From Niveispirillum irakense DSM 11586 (GTDB lineage Bacteria; Pseudomonadota; Alphaproteobacteria; Azospirillales; Azospirillaceae), in the NCBI RefSeq assembly GCF_000429645.1, contig NZ_AUCG01000016.1, forward strand, positions 1 through 64,000: a stretch of 64,000 nucleotides of DNA, written 5' to 3'. The stretch's first letter is position 1; every line of letters begins with the position of its first letter. The position numbers and the translations under genes were made by a program. Under the pieces are notes generated by a model that was given only the letters and a program-made list of their open reading frames with translations, was not told where the DNA came from and did no database searches. Positions 42,393 through 50,175 of the stretch are shown here, one piece after another.

Positions 42393-43283
42393 ATGCACCA
42401 CCGGCCACCCGATCCCCTGCCCACCCTGCCCGCCATCGCCGGAATCGGTTTGCGACATGCGCATGTCGCGGCCTTCCTGGCCGGACGGCAGCCGGTCGGG
42501 TGGCTGGAGGTGCATGCGGAAAATTATCTATGTGCCGGCGGCCCGCGCCTGGCGCAGTTGGAAAGGCTCCGCCAGGATTATCCGGTCTCCTTCCATTCCG
42601 TGGCCCTGTCGCTGGGTGCCGCCGATGGGGCAGACCCCGCCCATCTGGCCCGCCTGCGCCGGCTTTACGACCGGTTCCAGCCCTGCCTTGTCTCCGACCA
42701 TCTGGCCTGGTCCGGCACGGGGGGCCTGCATGTGCCCGACCTGTTGCCATTGCCGCTGAACAGCGAAAGCCTGACCATCGTCGCCGCCAATGTCGACCGG
42801 GCGCAGGACATGCTGGGGCGGCGGTTGCTGGTGGAAAACCCCTCCCTCTACCTCGCCTTCGTCGATGACGAGATGGATGAGGCCGATTTCCTCACGGCAC
42901 TGGTGGCGCGGACCGGCTGCGGGCTGCTGCTGGATGCCAATAACCTGCATGTCAGCAGCCATAACCGGCAGCGCGACCCGCATGATGTGCTGCGCCGCCT
43001 GCCGGCGGATGCCGTCGGGCAATATCACCTTGCCGGCCATGCAAGGCTGGACGTGGATGGTATGACGATGCTGATCGACGACCATGGTTCCCGGGTCGAC
43101 CCCGCGGTCTGGTCGCTCTACCAAGCCGCGTTGGACCAATGTGGTGCCAGACCGACCCTGGTGGAATGGGATACGGCCTTGCCCCCCCTACCCGTGTTGC
43201 TGGAAGAAGCCGCGCATGCCGACCGGTTGCTGGCAGCCTTTAGCGAACGGGAGGAGACGATATGTCTGCCCCCGTCACGCTGA
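42393..43283 (+). CDS. bufB: MNIO-family bufferin maturase (DUF692)
   Basis: 296 residues. A TIM-barrel multinuclear non-heme iron-dependent oxidase. Family segments: GIGLRHAHV at residues 17-25, EVHAENYL with Glu43/Asn44, FHSVALSL with His68, SDHLAWSG with Asp102/His103, then LLVENPSLYL, LLLDANNLHVSS, QYHLAGHARLD and VDDHGSRV-type metal-binding stretches and VEWDTALP near the end. It oxidises cysteines of BufA in the cytosol before export. The ATG at 42393 follows AGGGCCGG. Overlaps bufC by 22 bases, so the two partners are translationally coupled. Confidence 0.92.
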   Translation: MHHRPPDPLPTLPAIAGIGLRHAHVAAFLAGRQPVGWLEVHAENYLCAGGPRLAQLERLRQDYPVSFHSVALSLGAADGADPAHLARLRRLYDRFQPCLVSDHLAWSGTGGLHVPDLLPLPLNSESLTIVAANVDRAQDMLGRRLLVENPSLYLAFVDDEMDEADFLTALVARTGCGLLLDANNLHVSSHNRQRDPHDVLRRLPADAVGQYHLAGHARLDVDGMTMLIDDHGSRVDPAVWSLYQAALDQCGARPTLVEWDTALPPLPVLLEEAAHADRLLAAFSEREETICLPPSR

Positions 43284-44026
43284 CAACCCTGCTGGGGCGG
43301 TTACAGGCGGCAAGCTTGGGGGATCCCACCGGCTTTGCCGACACCCTGCCGGCATTGCGACCGACATGCCTGCCCCCTGCCAAAGCCCTCTATATCCATA
43401 CCGCCACCGTAACGACGGCCCTGTCCAACCTGTTGGCGGAGGCTTATCCCGCCACCCGTACCCGGATGGGAGAAACAGCCTTTGCCACAGCCGCACGCCG
43501 GTACCTGCTGGCATCCCCGCCTGACCATCCGGTTCTATCCGGCTATGGCCATGGTTTCGCCAATAGTCTGGGGCCGGAACTGGCCTTGATGGCTACTGCC
43601 GATTGGGCCGCGCATGAGGCTTATTTTGCAGCCGATATGATACCGGCGGGACCGGATATCCTGCGGCCGGAAGCACCGGAGGATATGGCGGGGTTGTGCC
43701 TGACCCTTGTGCCATCCGCCCGGATTTTGTCCGGCACTGCCGATATATTCCGGCAATGGCAGGAAATGCGTACCGACCTGCACCATACAGCCCATGCCGA
43801 TCCCGATGCGGCCAACAGCCTCCTGGTCTGGCGTGGACCGGATCTTCTGGTCACCAGCACCCTGCTTCTGCCGGGGGAGCGGGCGCTGGTCATGGCGCTT
43901 ACCGCCGGTCACTCCCTGCTGACGGCAATGACGATGACCGCCGGCAGCCCTCCCTTCGATCTGTCCCTTCTGCTCGCCCTGCTGCTGACACGCGGAATCG
44001 TCGCGGTTCCGCCGCCAGGGTCATGA
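43262..44026 (+). CDS. bufC: BufC-type peptide modification chaperone (DUF2063)
   Basis: 254 residues. The N-terminal DUF2063 domain is visible as TLLGRLQAASLGDPTGFADTL, LYIHTATVTTALSNLLAEAYPATRTRMG, and the HPVLSGYGHGFANSL and AADWAAHEAYFAAD-like segments. These bind the bufferin precursor and deliver it to BufB in the known systems. The C-terminal half contains a long hydrophobic-hydrophilic region (LTLVPSARILSGTADIFRQW ... DLLVTSTLLLP) typical of the family. No signal peptide; cytosolic. The ATG at 43262 lies inside bufB. The N-terminal Tyr/His pattern is intact, suggesting a functional protein. Confidence 0.88.
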   Translation: MSAPVTLTTLLGRLQAASLGDPTGFADTLPALRPTCLPPAKALYIHTATVTTALSNLLAEAYPATRTRMGETAFATAARRYLLASPPDHPVLSGYGHGFANSLGPELALMATADWAAHEAYFAADMIPAGPDILRPEAPEDMAGLCLTLVPSARILSGTADIFRQWQEMRTDLHHTAHADPDAANSLLVWRGPDLLVTSTLLLPGERALVMALTAGHSLLTAMTMTAGSPPFDLSLLLALLLTRGIVAVPPPGS

Positions 44027-44035
44027 GGTTACCCC

Positions 44036-44536
44036 ATGCACATGCACCGGCTTTTCCATTTTCTCATTGATCCTGGTCCGACACTGGGCCTGCGCCCCCT
44101 GCCCCGCCTCGTCACGGCGCTCGCCCTGCTGGCCGGTCGCGTCTGGCTGGCCCTGCCCTTCCTGCGCGCCGGCCTGCACCGGTTGAACAGTTGGGATTCC
44201 CAGGCCTATCTCTTCACCGAAATCCATCCCGTCCCCTTCCTGCCAGCCACGATCTCCGCCCCCCTGACCACGGGGGCGGAGATCGTGCTGGGGCTGGCGC
44301 TGATCGCGGGGTTGGGTGGGCGCGCCGCCGCCGCTGGCCTGGGTGTCATGGCCGCCGCCCTGTTCCTGGTCATTGGCCGCACCCCGCAAGGGTTGGAGAA
44401 TGGCATCGCCCTTGCCGGCGAACAGGTTCCATGGATAGCTGCGGCTCTGGTCCTGACAATTCTCGGTCCCGGCCTGCTTTCCCTGGATGCAGCACGGCGC
44501 CGGCTTTTCTCATCACCCGCCGGCACCCTTCCATAA
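44036..44536 (+). CDS. DoxX family membrane protein (BufD position)
   Basis: 166 residues, about four helices. ALLAGRVWLALPFLRAGLHRL is the conserved first helix of DoxX proteins, then LTTGAEIVLGLALIAGLGGRAAAAGLG and further hydrophobic segments. DoxX proteins often accompany DUF2282/DUF692/DUF2063 genes and are thought to support redox handling of the exported peptide at the membrane. Starts nine bases after bufC. The symbol is left blank because the family is broad. Confidence 0.88.
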   Translation: MHMHRLFHFLIDPGPTLGLRPLPRLVTALALLAGRVWLALPFLRAGLHRLNSWDSQAYLFTEIHPVPFLPATISAPLTTGAEIVLGLALIAGLGGRAAAAGLGVMAAALFLVIGRTPQGLENGIALAGEQVPWIAAALVLTILGPGLLSLDAARRRLFSSPAGTLP

Positions 44537-44548
44537 CGGAGAATGCCC

Positions 44549-44818
44549 ATGAAGCGCCTGACCTTGCTTGTTTCCTTATCCCTGTTTGCCACCATTCCAA
44601 CGGGAACGGTGGCGGCACAAAGCAGCAGTAGTTCAACGCTCACCGCAAGGGAAAAGGCGGAAAAGCAGCAGCAGAACGAAGAAGCGGAAACCCTGTGCCG
44701 GTCGATCCAGGACAAGGACAAGTTCGACGAGTGCATGGATCTTTATTTCCTGGATGCCAAGAAATTCAAGGAGTTCCTGGATAAGCATAGCCGCCGGCCC
44801 GCACCGGCCACAAACTGA
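44549..44818 (+). CDS. Small exported protein in the bufferin operon, unrecognised
   Basis: 89 residues. Signal peptide MKRLTLLVSLSLFATIPTGTVAA followed by a Ser-rich linker (QSSSSSTL) and a highly charged helical domain: AREKAEKQQQNEEAETLC, then IQDKDKFDECMDLYFLDAKKF. Two cysteines, 14 to 16 residues apart in helix-loop-helix context, could form a CHCH-like disulfide or bind metal. No family is recognised. GGAG seven bases before the ATG at 44549 supports translation; the ATG at 44543 is an alternative. It lies between doxX and the ECF sigma gene, so it is presumably part of the same response. Confidence 0.8.
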   Translation: MKRLTLLVSLSLFATIPTGTVAAQSSSSSTLTAREKAEKQQQNEEAETLCRSIQDKDKFDECMDLYFLDAKKFKEFLDKHSRRPAPATN

Positions 44819-44837
44819 CGAGCGGGCCGAAATCCCG

Positions 44838-45392
44838 ATGGGGGAAGCGCAGGATGCCGTGCTGGCCGCGTTGCTAGCCGCAAGCCAACAGGGAGATGGC
44901 ACTGCCTATGCCGCCTTTCTGGCGGCGGTGGCCCCCTTGCTGCGCCAATATGGCCGGGCGAAGCTCGCCGGCCGGACGGCTGATCTGGAGGATTTCGTTC
45001 AGGATAGTTTGCTGAGCCTGCATCAGGCGCGGGCAACCTATCAGCCGGGCCGGCCGGTCATGCCGTGGATTTATGCCATCGCCCGCAACCGGCTGGCCGA
45101 TCTGTTGCGCCGACGCTATCGCCGGCTGGCCGTGGAGGCCGATTATGATGACACCCTGGCCGACAGCGTGCCACAGCCGCCAGTCGAGGAGCCCCCGGAT
45201 CTGGCGCCGTTGCTGGCCCGGCTACCCGCCGGGCAGCGCCAAGCCGTGGAACTGGTCAAATTACAACAACTAAGCCTGCAGGAAGCATCGGCCCGCAGCG
45301 GGGTTGGCATTGGTGCCTTGAAGGTGGCTGTGCATCGCGGCATCGCCGGCATGCGGCAAATGATGTTAGGAAAGGATACGCATGATGGATGA
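44838..45392 (+). CDS. ECF sigma factor (SigF-like)
   Basis: 184 residues. Region 2: LAGRTADLEDFVQDSLLSLHQARATYQPGRPVMPWIYAIARNRLADLLRRRYRR, with the -10 recognition helix and the typical PWIYAIARN. Region 4: LLARLPAGQRQAVELVKLQQLSLQEASARSGVGIGALKVAVHRGI, with the helix-turn-helix. No signal or membrane part. It is the subgroup whose partners are DUF1109/NrsF anti-sigma factors. Start ATG at 44838, 19 bases after the preceding stop. Its last bases overlap the nrsF-like gene, giving a coupled, stoichiometric pair. Target promoter inferred to be the GTAACC/CGAAT site at 41976. Confidence 0.93.
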   Translation: MGEAQDAVLAALLAASQQGDGTAYAAFLAAVAPLLRQYGRAKLAGRTADLEDFVQDSLLSLHQARATYQPGRPVMPWIYAIARNRLADLLRRRYRRLAVEADYDDTLADSVPQPPVEEPPDLAPLLARLPAGQRQAVELVKLQQLSLQEASARSGVGIGALKVAVHRGIAGMRQMMLGKDTHDG

Positions 45393-46056
45393 AACCAGCC
45401 TTCTGATCGAGCGGTTGAGCCGTGAGGCAAAACCGGTACGACGCCTGCCCACCCTGCCCTTGCGTCTGGTGGTTTGGCTGGCCCTGTCCATAGCTCTGAT
45501 CCTTGGCGTGTCGGTTTTCCATGGCATCCGACCCGACCTGCTGGCGATGGCAGGCGATCCGCTTTGGTTGTTACAGCAGGGACTGACCCTCGGCACCGCC
45601 CTGACGGCGGCCCTGTGCGCCCAATCGCTGGGCATACCGGGAAATGGTCGATGGCCCTGGCGGCTTTGGCTGTGCATGCTGGCCGGCTGGACCCTTGCCA
45701 TCCAGATCGACCTGTCCGGCATGGCCGGGCCGCCAGAGGCGATGGCGTCGGATTGGGAACTGTTCTGCCCTTATTGTTTCCCGATCATCGCGATTGGCAG
45801 CAGCCTGGGGCTTTACGCCGATATCCGCCGCGCCGCGCCCCTGGCGCCGCTGCGCACCATGGTGACCCTGGCCATTGCCAGCACCGCGATGGGGATTTTT
45901 GGCGAAAGATTGATCCATGACGATCTGGACGCGCCCTTGCTGCTGCTGATCCAGATTCTGACGATTCTGGCCGCTGCCGCCGTGATGGCACCACTGGGGC
46001 GAGCCTTGTTCCGGTGGCGGAATGGACGCATCCCTCGTAATCTCCAGGGCGAATAA
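45382..46056 (+). CDS. NrsF-type anti-sigma factor (DUF1109)
   Basis: 224 residues, six predicted membrane helices after a cytosolic N-terminus of about 25 residues (DETSLLIERLSREAKPVRRLP) that should bind the sigma factor. A CPYC motif (Cys129/Cys132) lies at the edge of a helix, near WELFCPYCFPIIAIG, with the surrounding segment typical of NrsF proteins; two other Cys are at about 79 and 98. In the Caulobacter SigF-NrsF pair, conserved cysteines in the membrane protein sense heavy metals. Overlaps the sigma gene by 11 bases. The rpoN gene follows after about 160 bases. Confidence 0.9.
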   Translation: MMDETSLLIERLSREAKPVRRLPTLPLRLVVWLALSIALILGVSVFHGIRPDLLAMAGDPLWLLQQGLTLGTALTAALCAQSLGIPGNGRWPWRLWLCMLAGWTLAIQIDLSGMAGPPEAMASDWELFCPYCFPIIAIGSSLGLYADIRRAAPLAPLRTMVTLAIASTAMGIFGERLIHDDLDAPLLLLIQILTILAAAAVMAPLGRALFRWRNGRIPRNLQGE

Positions 46057-46213
46057 GCCACAGTATCTGTAATAATGTTACCCGATCTGCCGTAATTGTT
46101 GCGATATGGAGCCGAGCTTCGTACTGTTGCCGTGTTATATCGGCTGGCTTGGTCTACCCCTGCGAAAGGCGTAGGCTGGGCTCCTTCCTTCAGCATCGGT
46201 GTTTTCAGGGAAA

Positions 46214-47746
46214 ATGGCGCTCCAGCAACGGCTCGATATCCGTCAGTCCCAATCGCTGGTGATGACGCCGCAGCTACAGCAGGCCATCAAGCTGCTGCAG
46301 CTTTCCAATCTTGAGTTATCGGATTTCGTGGAGCGGGAACTGGAGCAGAACCCGCTGCTGGAACGCGACGATGGCGAGGGATGGAGCGATGCCGCCCCCA
46401 ATGGCGTTGACCGGGAGGAAGCAGCCCCCGCCCCTGTTGAGGGGCGCGTCGCCGATACGGTCGAGCTGGCATCCAGTGACCGGATGGGCAGCAGTGACGA
46501 TGCCCCGCTCGATACCGATTTCGAGAATGTCTATACCAACAGTTCTGCCGCCGACCTGGACGGAGCCGGGCTGGGGTCGGGGGAGCAGTTTGGCGACTGG
46601 TCGTCCCGCAGTGGCGGATTCGAGGATGAAGAGAGCAGCCTCGAAGCGACGCTGACCGAGCGGCCCAAGCTGCGAGACCATCTGGACGAGCAGATCAAGA
46701 TGGATCTGCCCGACCCGCTGGACCGCATGGTCGCCTATGCCCTGATGGATCACCTGGATGAGACCGGCTATCTGACCGTCAATCTGGAAGAGGTTGCCCT
46801 GACGCTGGGGTGCGATCTGGCGCGGGTTGAAACGGTCCTGGCCCGGCTGCAACGCTGCGACCCTGCCGGGGTTTTCGCCCGCAGCCTGTCGGAATGCCTG
46901 GCCATCCAGTTGCGGGAGAAAAACCGGCTGGACCCCTGCATGCAGGCTCTGCTGGACAATCTGCCTTTGCTGGCCGCGCGCAACCTTCAGCAATTGCTGA
47001 AAGTGTGCGGCTGCGACGCGGAGGATCTGTCCGACATGGTGTCGGAGATCAAGGCCCTGAACCCCAAGCCGGCCCTGGCCTTCGATTTTGAGCCGGTGCA
47101 GACCGTGGTGCCGGACATCCTGATGCGCGCCGCCCCCAGCGGCGGCTGGATCGTGGAACTGAACACCGACACGCTGCCCCGTGTGCTTGTGAACCAGCGC
47201 TACCATTCCCGAGTCCTGTCGGGTGCGCGCAACAAGCAGGAAAAGGAATATATCGCCGAACAGTTCCAGTCGGCGAGCTGGCTGGTCAAAAGCCTGCATC
47301 AGCGGGCCACCACCATCCTGAAAGTGGCAACGGAGATCGTGCGCCAGCAGGACGCCTTCTTCCTGCACGGGCTGCAATTCATGAAGCCGCTGATTCTGCG
47401 CGATATCGCGGAAGCCATCGGCATGCATGAAAGCACGGTCAGCCGCGTCACCACGAACAAGTTCCTCTCCAGCCCGCGCGGCGTGTTCGAGCTGAAATAT
47501 TTCTTCACCTCCGCCATCCAGGGGGCCGATGGGCAGGCTGCGCATTCCGCAGAGGCGGTGCGCTTCCGCATCAAGGCTCTGATCGATGCCGAGAAGGCCG
47601 ACGACACCCTTTCGGATGATAAAATCGTCGAGATTCTTCGGAGTGAGGGGATCGATATTGCGCGACGGACCGTCGCCAAGTATCGTGAGGGTATGAAGAT
47701 CCCATCTTCAGTCCAGCGCCGTCGGGAGAAGGCCCTTGGGTTGTAG
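46214..47746 (+). CDS. rpoN: RNA polymerase sigma-54 factor
   Basis: 510 residues. Region I: LQQRLDIRQSQSLVMTPQLQQAIKLLQL and the VERELEQNPLLE box, Gln/Leu-rich and needed for activator response. An acidic, low-complexity region II of about 90 residues follows, then the core-binding region. The C-terminal DNA-binding part has the helix-turn-helix (ITxHESTVSRVTTNKF-like, here AIGMHESTVSRVTTNKFL) and the RpoN box ARRTVAKYREG. Directs nitrogen, flagellar and other activator-dependent genes; bacterial enhancer-binding proteins are not in this window. The ATG at 46214 gives the family start MALQQRL. Confidence 0.96.
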   Translation: MALQQRLDIRQSQSLVMTPQLQQAIKLLQLSNLELSDFVERELEQNPLLERDDGEGWSDAAPNGVDREEAAPAPVEGRVADTVELASSDRMGSSDDAPLDTDFENVYTNSSAADLDGAGLGSGEQFGDWSSRSGGFEDEESSLEATLTERPKLRDHLDEQIKMDLPDPLDRMVAYALMDHLDETGYLTVNLEEVALTLGCDLARVETVLARLQRCDPAGVFARSLSECLAIQLREKNRLDPCMQALLDNLPLLAARNLQQLLKVCGCDAEDLSDMVSEIKALNPKPALAFDFEPVQTVVPDILMRAAPSGGWIVELNTDTLPRVLVNQRYHSRVLSGARNKQEKEYIAEQFQSASWLVKSLHQRATTILKVATEIVRQQDAFFLHGLQFMKPLILRDIAEAIGMHESTVSRVTTNKFLSSPRGVFELKYFFTSAIQGADGQAAHSAEAVRFRIKALIDAEKADDTLSDDKIVEILRSEGIDIARRTVAKYREGMKIPSSVQRRREKALGL

Positions 47747-47866
47747 TCCCTGCGCTGACCGTACGAGGAAGACCCGCCCGGGGGATTCTCCCGGACTGGA
47801 TGCCGGACCCGGGTGGCGGTTCCTCGCTAACGGTCAAAAGCGCGCCTGATAAAGAACAGGTCGAAT

Positions 47867-48487
47867 ATGCAAGTCACCGTCAAAGGCAAGCAACTGGATG
47901 TGGGCGACGCCCTGCGGACCCATGTGAAAGAACAGCTCGCTACTCAGGTCGGCAAATATTTCGGCAACCCTGTGGAGGCAACCGTCATCCTTTCCAAGGA
48001 TGCCAATCGCTACAAGGCGGATATTCAGGTCCATGCCGGGCGTGGCATCCTTCTGCAATCCACCGCGGAAGCGAACGAGCCCTATCCCGCCTTCGATGAG
48101 GCGGCGGAAAAGGTCGCCAAGCGGCTGCGGCGCTACAAGCGCCGATTGAAGGACCATCACGAGCGCAAGACCCTGGCGGAGCTGCCGGTTACGACGGCGC
48201 GCAAATATATCCTGGAAGCCGACGGCGAGGAGGCCGAGGGCCAGGGGGATGAATCCGACGCGGCGCCGGAAGTCAATGGCCATCACGCGATGATCGTGGC
48301 CGAGATGGAAACGGCGATCGAGATGCTGACCGTGAGCGAGGCCGTGATGCGGATGGACCTTGCAGATTTGCCCGCTTTGATGTTCCGTAATCGCGCACAT
48401 GGCGGTCTGAACATGATCTACCGCCGTCCGGACGGCAATGTCGGCTGGGTCGACCCCGCTGGCACGACCGGAACCGTGAAGCAATGA
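47867..48487 (+). CDS. hpf: Ribosome hibernation-promoting factor, long form
   Basis: 206 residues. N-terminal S30AE domain (QVTVKGKQLDVGDALRTHVKEQL ... DEAAEKVAKRLRRYKRRLKDHH), a charged linker, and the C-terminal dimerisation domain (VMRMDLADLPALMFRNR, NMIYRRPDGNVGWVDP). The long form is sufficient to make 100S ribosome dimers. Located in the conserved rpoN-hpf-ptsN block, 120 bases after rpoN and 15 bases before ptsN. Confidence 0.95.
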   Translation: MQVTVKGKQLDVGDALRTHVKEQLATQVGKYFGNPVEATVILSKDANRYKADIQVHAGRGILLQSTAEANEPYPAFDEAAEKVAKRLRRYKRRLKDHHERKTLAELPVTTARKYILEADGEEAEGQGDESDAAPEVNGHHAMIVAEMETAIEMLTVSEAVMRMDLADLPALMFRNRAHGGLNMIYRRPDGNVGWVDPAGTTGTVKQ

Positions 48488-48502
48488 GGCGATTTATTAC
48501 CT

Positions 48503-49018
48503 ATGTCCGTTTCCCTACGTTCTCTCTCCTCCTCCTCGCAACAGACGTCCCCGGCTGCAATGAATGATCTTCTGAAGCCGGAGGCGATCCTCCCGAGCCT
48601 GAAGGCCAGCTCCAAAAAGCAGGCCTTGCAGGAACTGGCGAAGAAGGCCGCCGAGCTGACCGATCAGCATGAGCGTGCCATTTTCGATGTGCTGGTGGAG
48701 CGGGAACGCCTGGGCACCACGGGCGTGGGCCGCGGCATCGGTATCCCGCATGGCAAGCTGCCGGGCCTGCCCGGCGTGATGGCCATCTTCGCCCGGCTGG
48801 AAAAGCCGGTCGATTTCGAGGCGATCGACGAACAGCCGGTGGATCTGATCTGCCTGCTGCTGGCCCCGGAAGGGGCCGGGGCCGATCACCTGAAAGCGCT
48901 GGCGCGGGTGTCGCGCCTGCTGCGGGATCAGGTGCTGTGTGACAAGCTGCGCGGCGCGGAATCGGGCGATGCCCTTTACGCACTGCTGGCCCAGACCGAA
49001 CAGGTCAGTGCGGCCTGA
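48503..49018 (+). CDS. ptsN: PTS system EIIA-Ntr protein
   Basis: 171 residues. Nitrogen-related phosphotransfer regulator. LLKPEAILPSLKASSKKQALQEL at the start of the domain; phosphorylated His in GVGRGIGIPHGKLPGL; DLICLLLAPEGAGADHLKALARVS in the second half. Start: ATG at 48503 has a weak GAGGCG upstream and gives a 19-residue Ser-rich extension; ATG at 48560 (MNDLLKPEAI) matches the common family start but lacks a ribosome-binding site. A strong terminator follows. Confidence 0.93.
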   Translation: MSVSLRSLSSSSQQTSPAAMNDLLKPEAILPSLKASSKKQALQELAKKAAELTDQHERAIFDVLVERERLGTTGVGRGIGIPHGKLPGLPGVMAIFARLEKPVDFEAIDEQPVDLICLLLAPEGAGADHLKALARVSRLLRDQVLCDKLRGAESGDALYALLAQTEQVSAA

Positions 49019-49045
49019 TCCGGACTGAAACCATCTGGTCGTGAC

Positions 49046-49077
49046 AAACCGGCGCCCTGGCAACAGGGCGCCGGTTT
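49046..49077 (+). terminator. Intrinsic terminator after ptsN
   Basis: AACCGGCGCCCTG stem, loop GCAA, complementary arm and TTTTCGTTT on the right. A textbook rho-independent terminator closing the rpoN-hpf-ptsN cluster. Confidence 0.9.
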
Positions 49078-49162
49078 TCGTTTAAGGCGATCCGCCATGG
49101 TCGGAACCGATCAAGGTGGGTTTCGTGTTCCCCTGCGCCTTGTCGCCTGCACCGGGCTGGGA

Positions 49163-49474
49163 TCACATCAGCGCAAGGCCGATGAAGATGCTGGCAATAC
49201 TGGCGACCAAGACCAGGCCGCAAATGACCAGCACCACCTTGCGCGCGGTTGACAGAGGCGGCATCCGGGCATCGGGTGCCACGTTTTGTGCCTGCATATG
49301 GCCGATGGTGCCAAAGGCCAGGGCCCCCACCAGGGCGCCGATAAAAGCGTAGACCAGAACACCGGACGCGCCCGGCATGTCGCCCCCCTGCCGCGCCAGC
49401 GCCACCATGGGGCCGGGCCCCACCAGCACCCCGATCAAAGCCCAACGAACGCGAAGTGCGGTGCGCATCAGCAT
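49163..49474 (-). CDS. Small membrane protein
   Basis: 103 residues, about three helices: RWALIGVLVGPGPMVAL, VLVYAFIGALVGALAFGTIG and KVVLVICGLVLVASIASIFIG. A loop of about 20 residues lies between the last two. No family is recognised. GGTGGAGGTGATCC before the ATG at 49474 is a strong ribosome-binding site, supporting translation. It converges on the ptsN terminator. Confidence 0.65.
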   Translation of the reverse strand: MLMRTALRVRWALIGVLVGPGPMVALARQGGDMPGASGVLVYAFIGALVGALAFGTIGHMQAQNVAPDARMPPLSTARKVVLVICGLVLVASIASIFIGLALM

Positions 49475-49727
49475 GGATCACCTCCACCTATGTCATAGAT
49501 TGAGTAATTTCAAAATTACAACATTTAAAATAAATCAATCTCACAAACAAATAAATACAAACCATACATCAGGAAATATTCTCAGACTGCTTCCACTATA
49601 AATACTTAAGAAATAGAAATTAAATTTTTAGTATTTTATGGTTTAAATTTCCCCAAAAAATTCTCTTGAAAAGTCCAAAAATTAATAATAAGAATCACTA
49701 TCATCAACCGATGGCGATGAGGAACCA
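49475..49727. other. AT-rich intergenic tract, edge of an islet
   Basis: Very AT-rich: only 11 of the 60 bases at 49501-49560 are G or C, against a surrounding genome well above 60 percent. No gene is seen. It probably contains the promoter of the gene at 49728 (TTGAAA near 49668 and AT-rich sequence after it). No inverted repeat, attachment site or transposase was seen. Confidence 0.7.
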
Positions 49728-50171
49728 ATGAAAATCTTCAAATTTATCATCCCATTAGCGGCTGTTTTGGTTAGCAAAGCAGGATTTGCCGGGGTCGTTG
49801 ACCTAACAATGTTCTCTCGAGCAAATTGTGTCGGTGTAAACGAATCAATATCCTGGGCGGGCACTAGTATAATTAGCAAGGATTATCAGTTCAATTTAGC
49901 CATAATATCAAATCAAGATAACTCGGAATTGCAATTGAAACGCTCCTTCATGGAAGGATATGAACAAACATGGAGGCTACATGCTGGGTGCTTTCTTTGT
50001 GGAGATGATGGATGGTTTGTAGAAGCTGAGCACTTTGCCGACCCTATGAATAAGGAACAAGAAGAGTATCTTGAACAGTATTGCGATTCCGATTGGACTA
50101 ACTCCGGTCAATCTTTTTCTGGCCCATGCAAAGCAACAACTGCAACAGATTGCAATCTTGAGGAGTGGTAA
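49728..50171 (+). CDS. Exported Cys-rich protein of unknown function, AT-rich gene
   Basis: 147 residues. Signal peptide MKIFKFIIPLAAVLVSKAGFAG; the mature part has six cysteines (ANCVG, HAGC, FLCGD, QYCDSD, GPCKA, TDCNLEEW), enough for three disulfides, and is acidic. No family is recognised. GAGGAA seven bases before the ATG supports the start. Codon use is AT-rich and unlike neighbours (many AAA, ATA, TTA, GAA). It ends four bases before the next gene; the two probably form an operon of transferred origin. Confidence 0.75.
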   Translation: MKIFKFIIPLAAVLVSKAGFAGVVDLTMFSRANCVGVNESISWAGTSIISKDYQFNLAIISNQDNSELQLKRSFMEGYEQTWRLHAGCFLCGDDGWFVEAEHFADPMNKEQEEYLEQYCDSDWTNSGQSFSGPCKATTATDCNLEEW

Positions 50172-50175
50172 CGCC

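Noticed and set aside
42082-44026. Reading the DUF2282/DUF692/DUF2063 genes as unrelated hypothetical genes or as a wholly new system
   Set aside because: The family order is that of the known bufferin (BufABC) systems, so the system is not undescribed; only its setting and the extra small gene are unusual.
49682-49879. A short minus-strand frame in the AT-rich islet
   Set aside because: It opposes the signal-peptide-bearing gene at 49728, which has a good ribosome-binding site; the minus frame has none.
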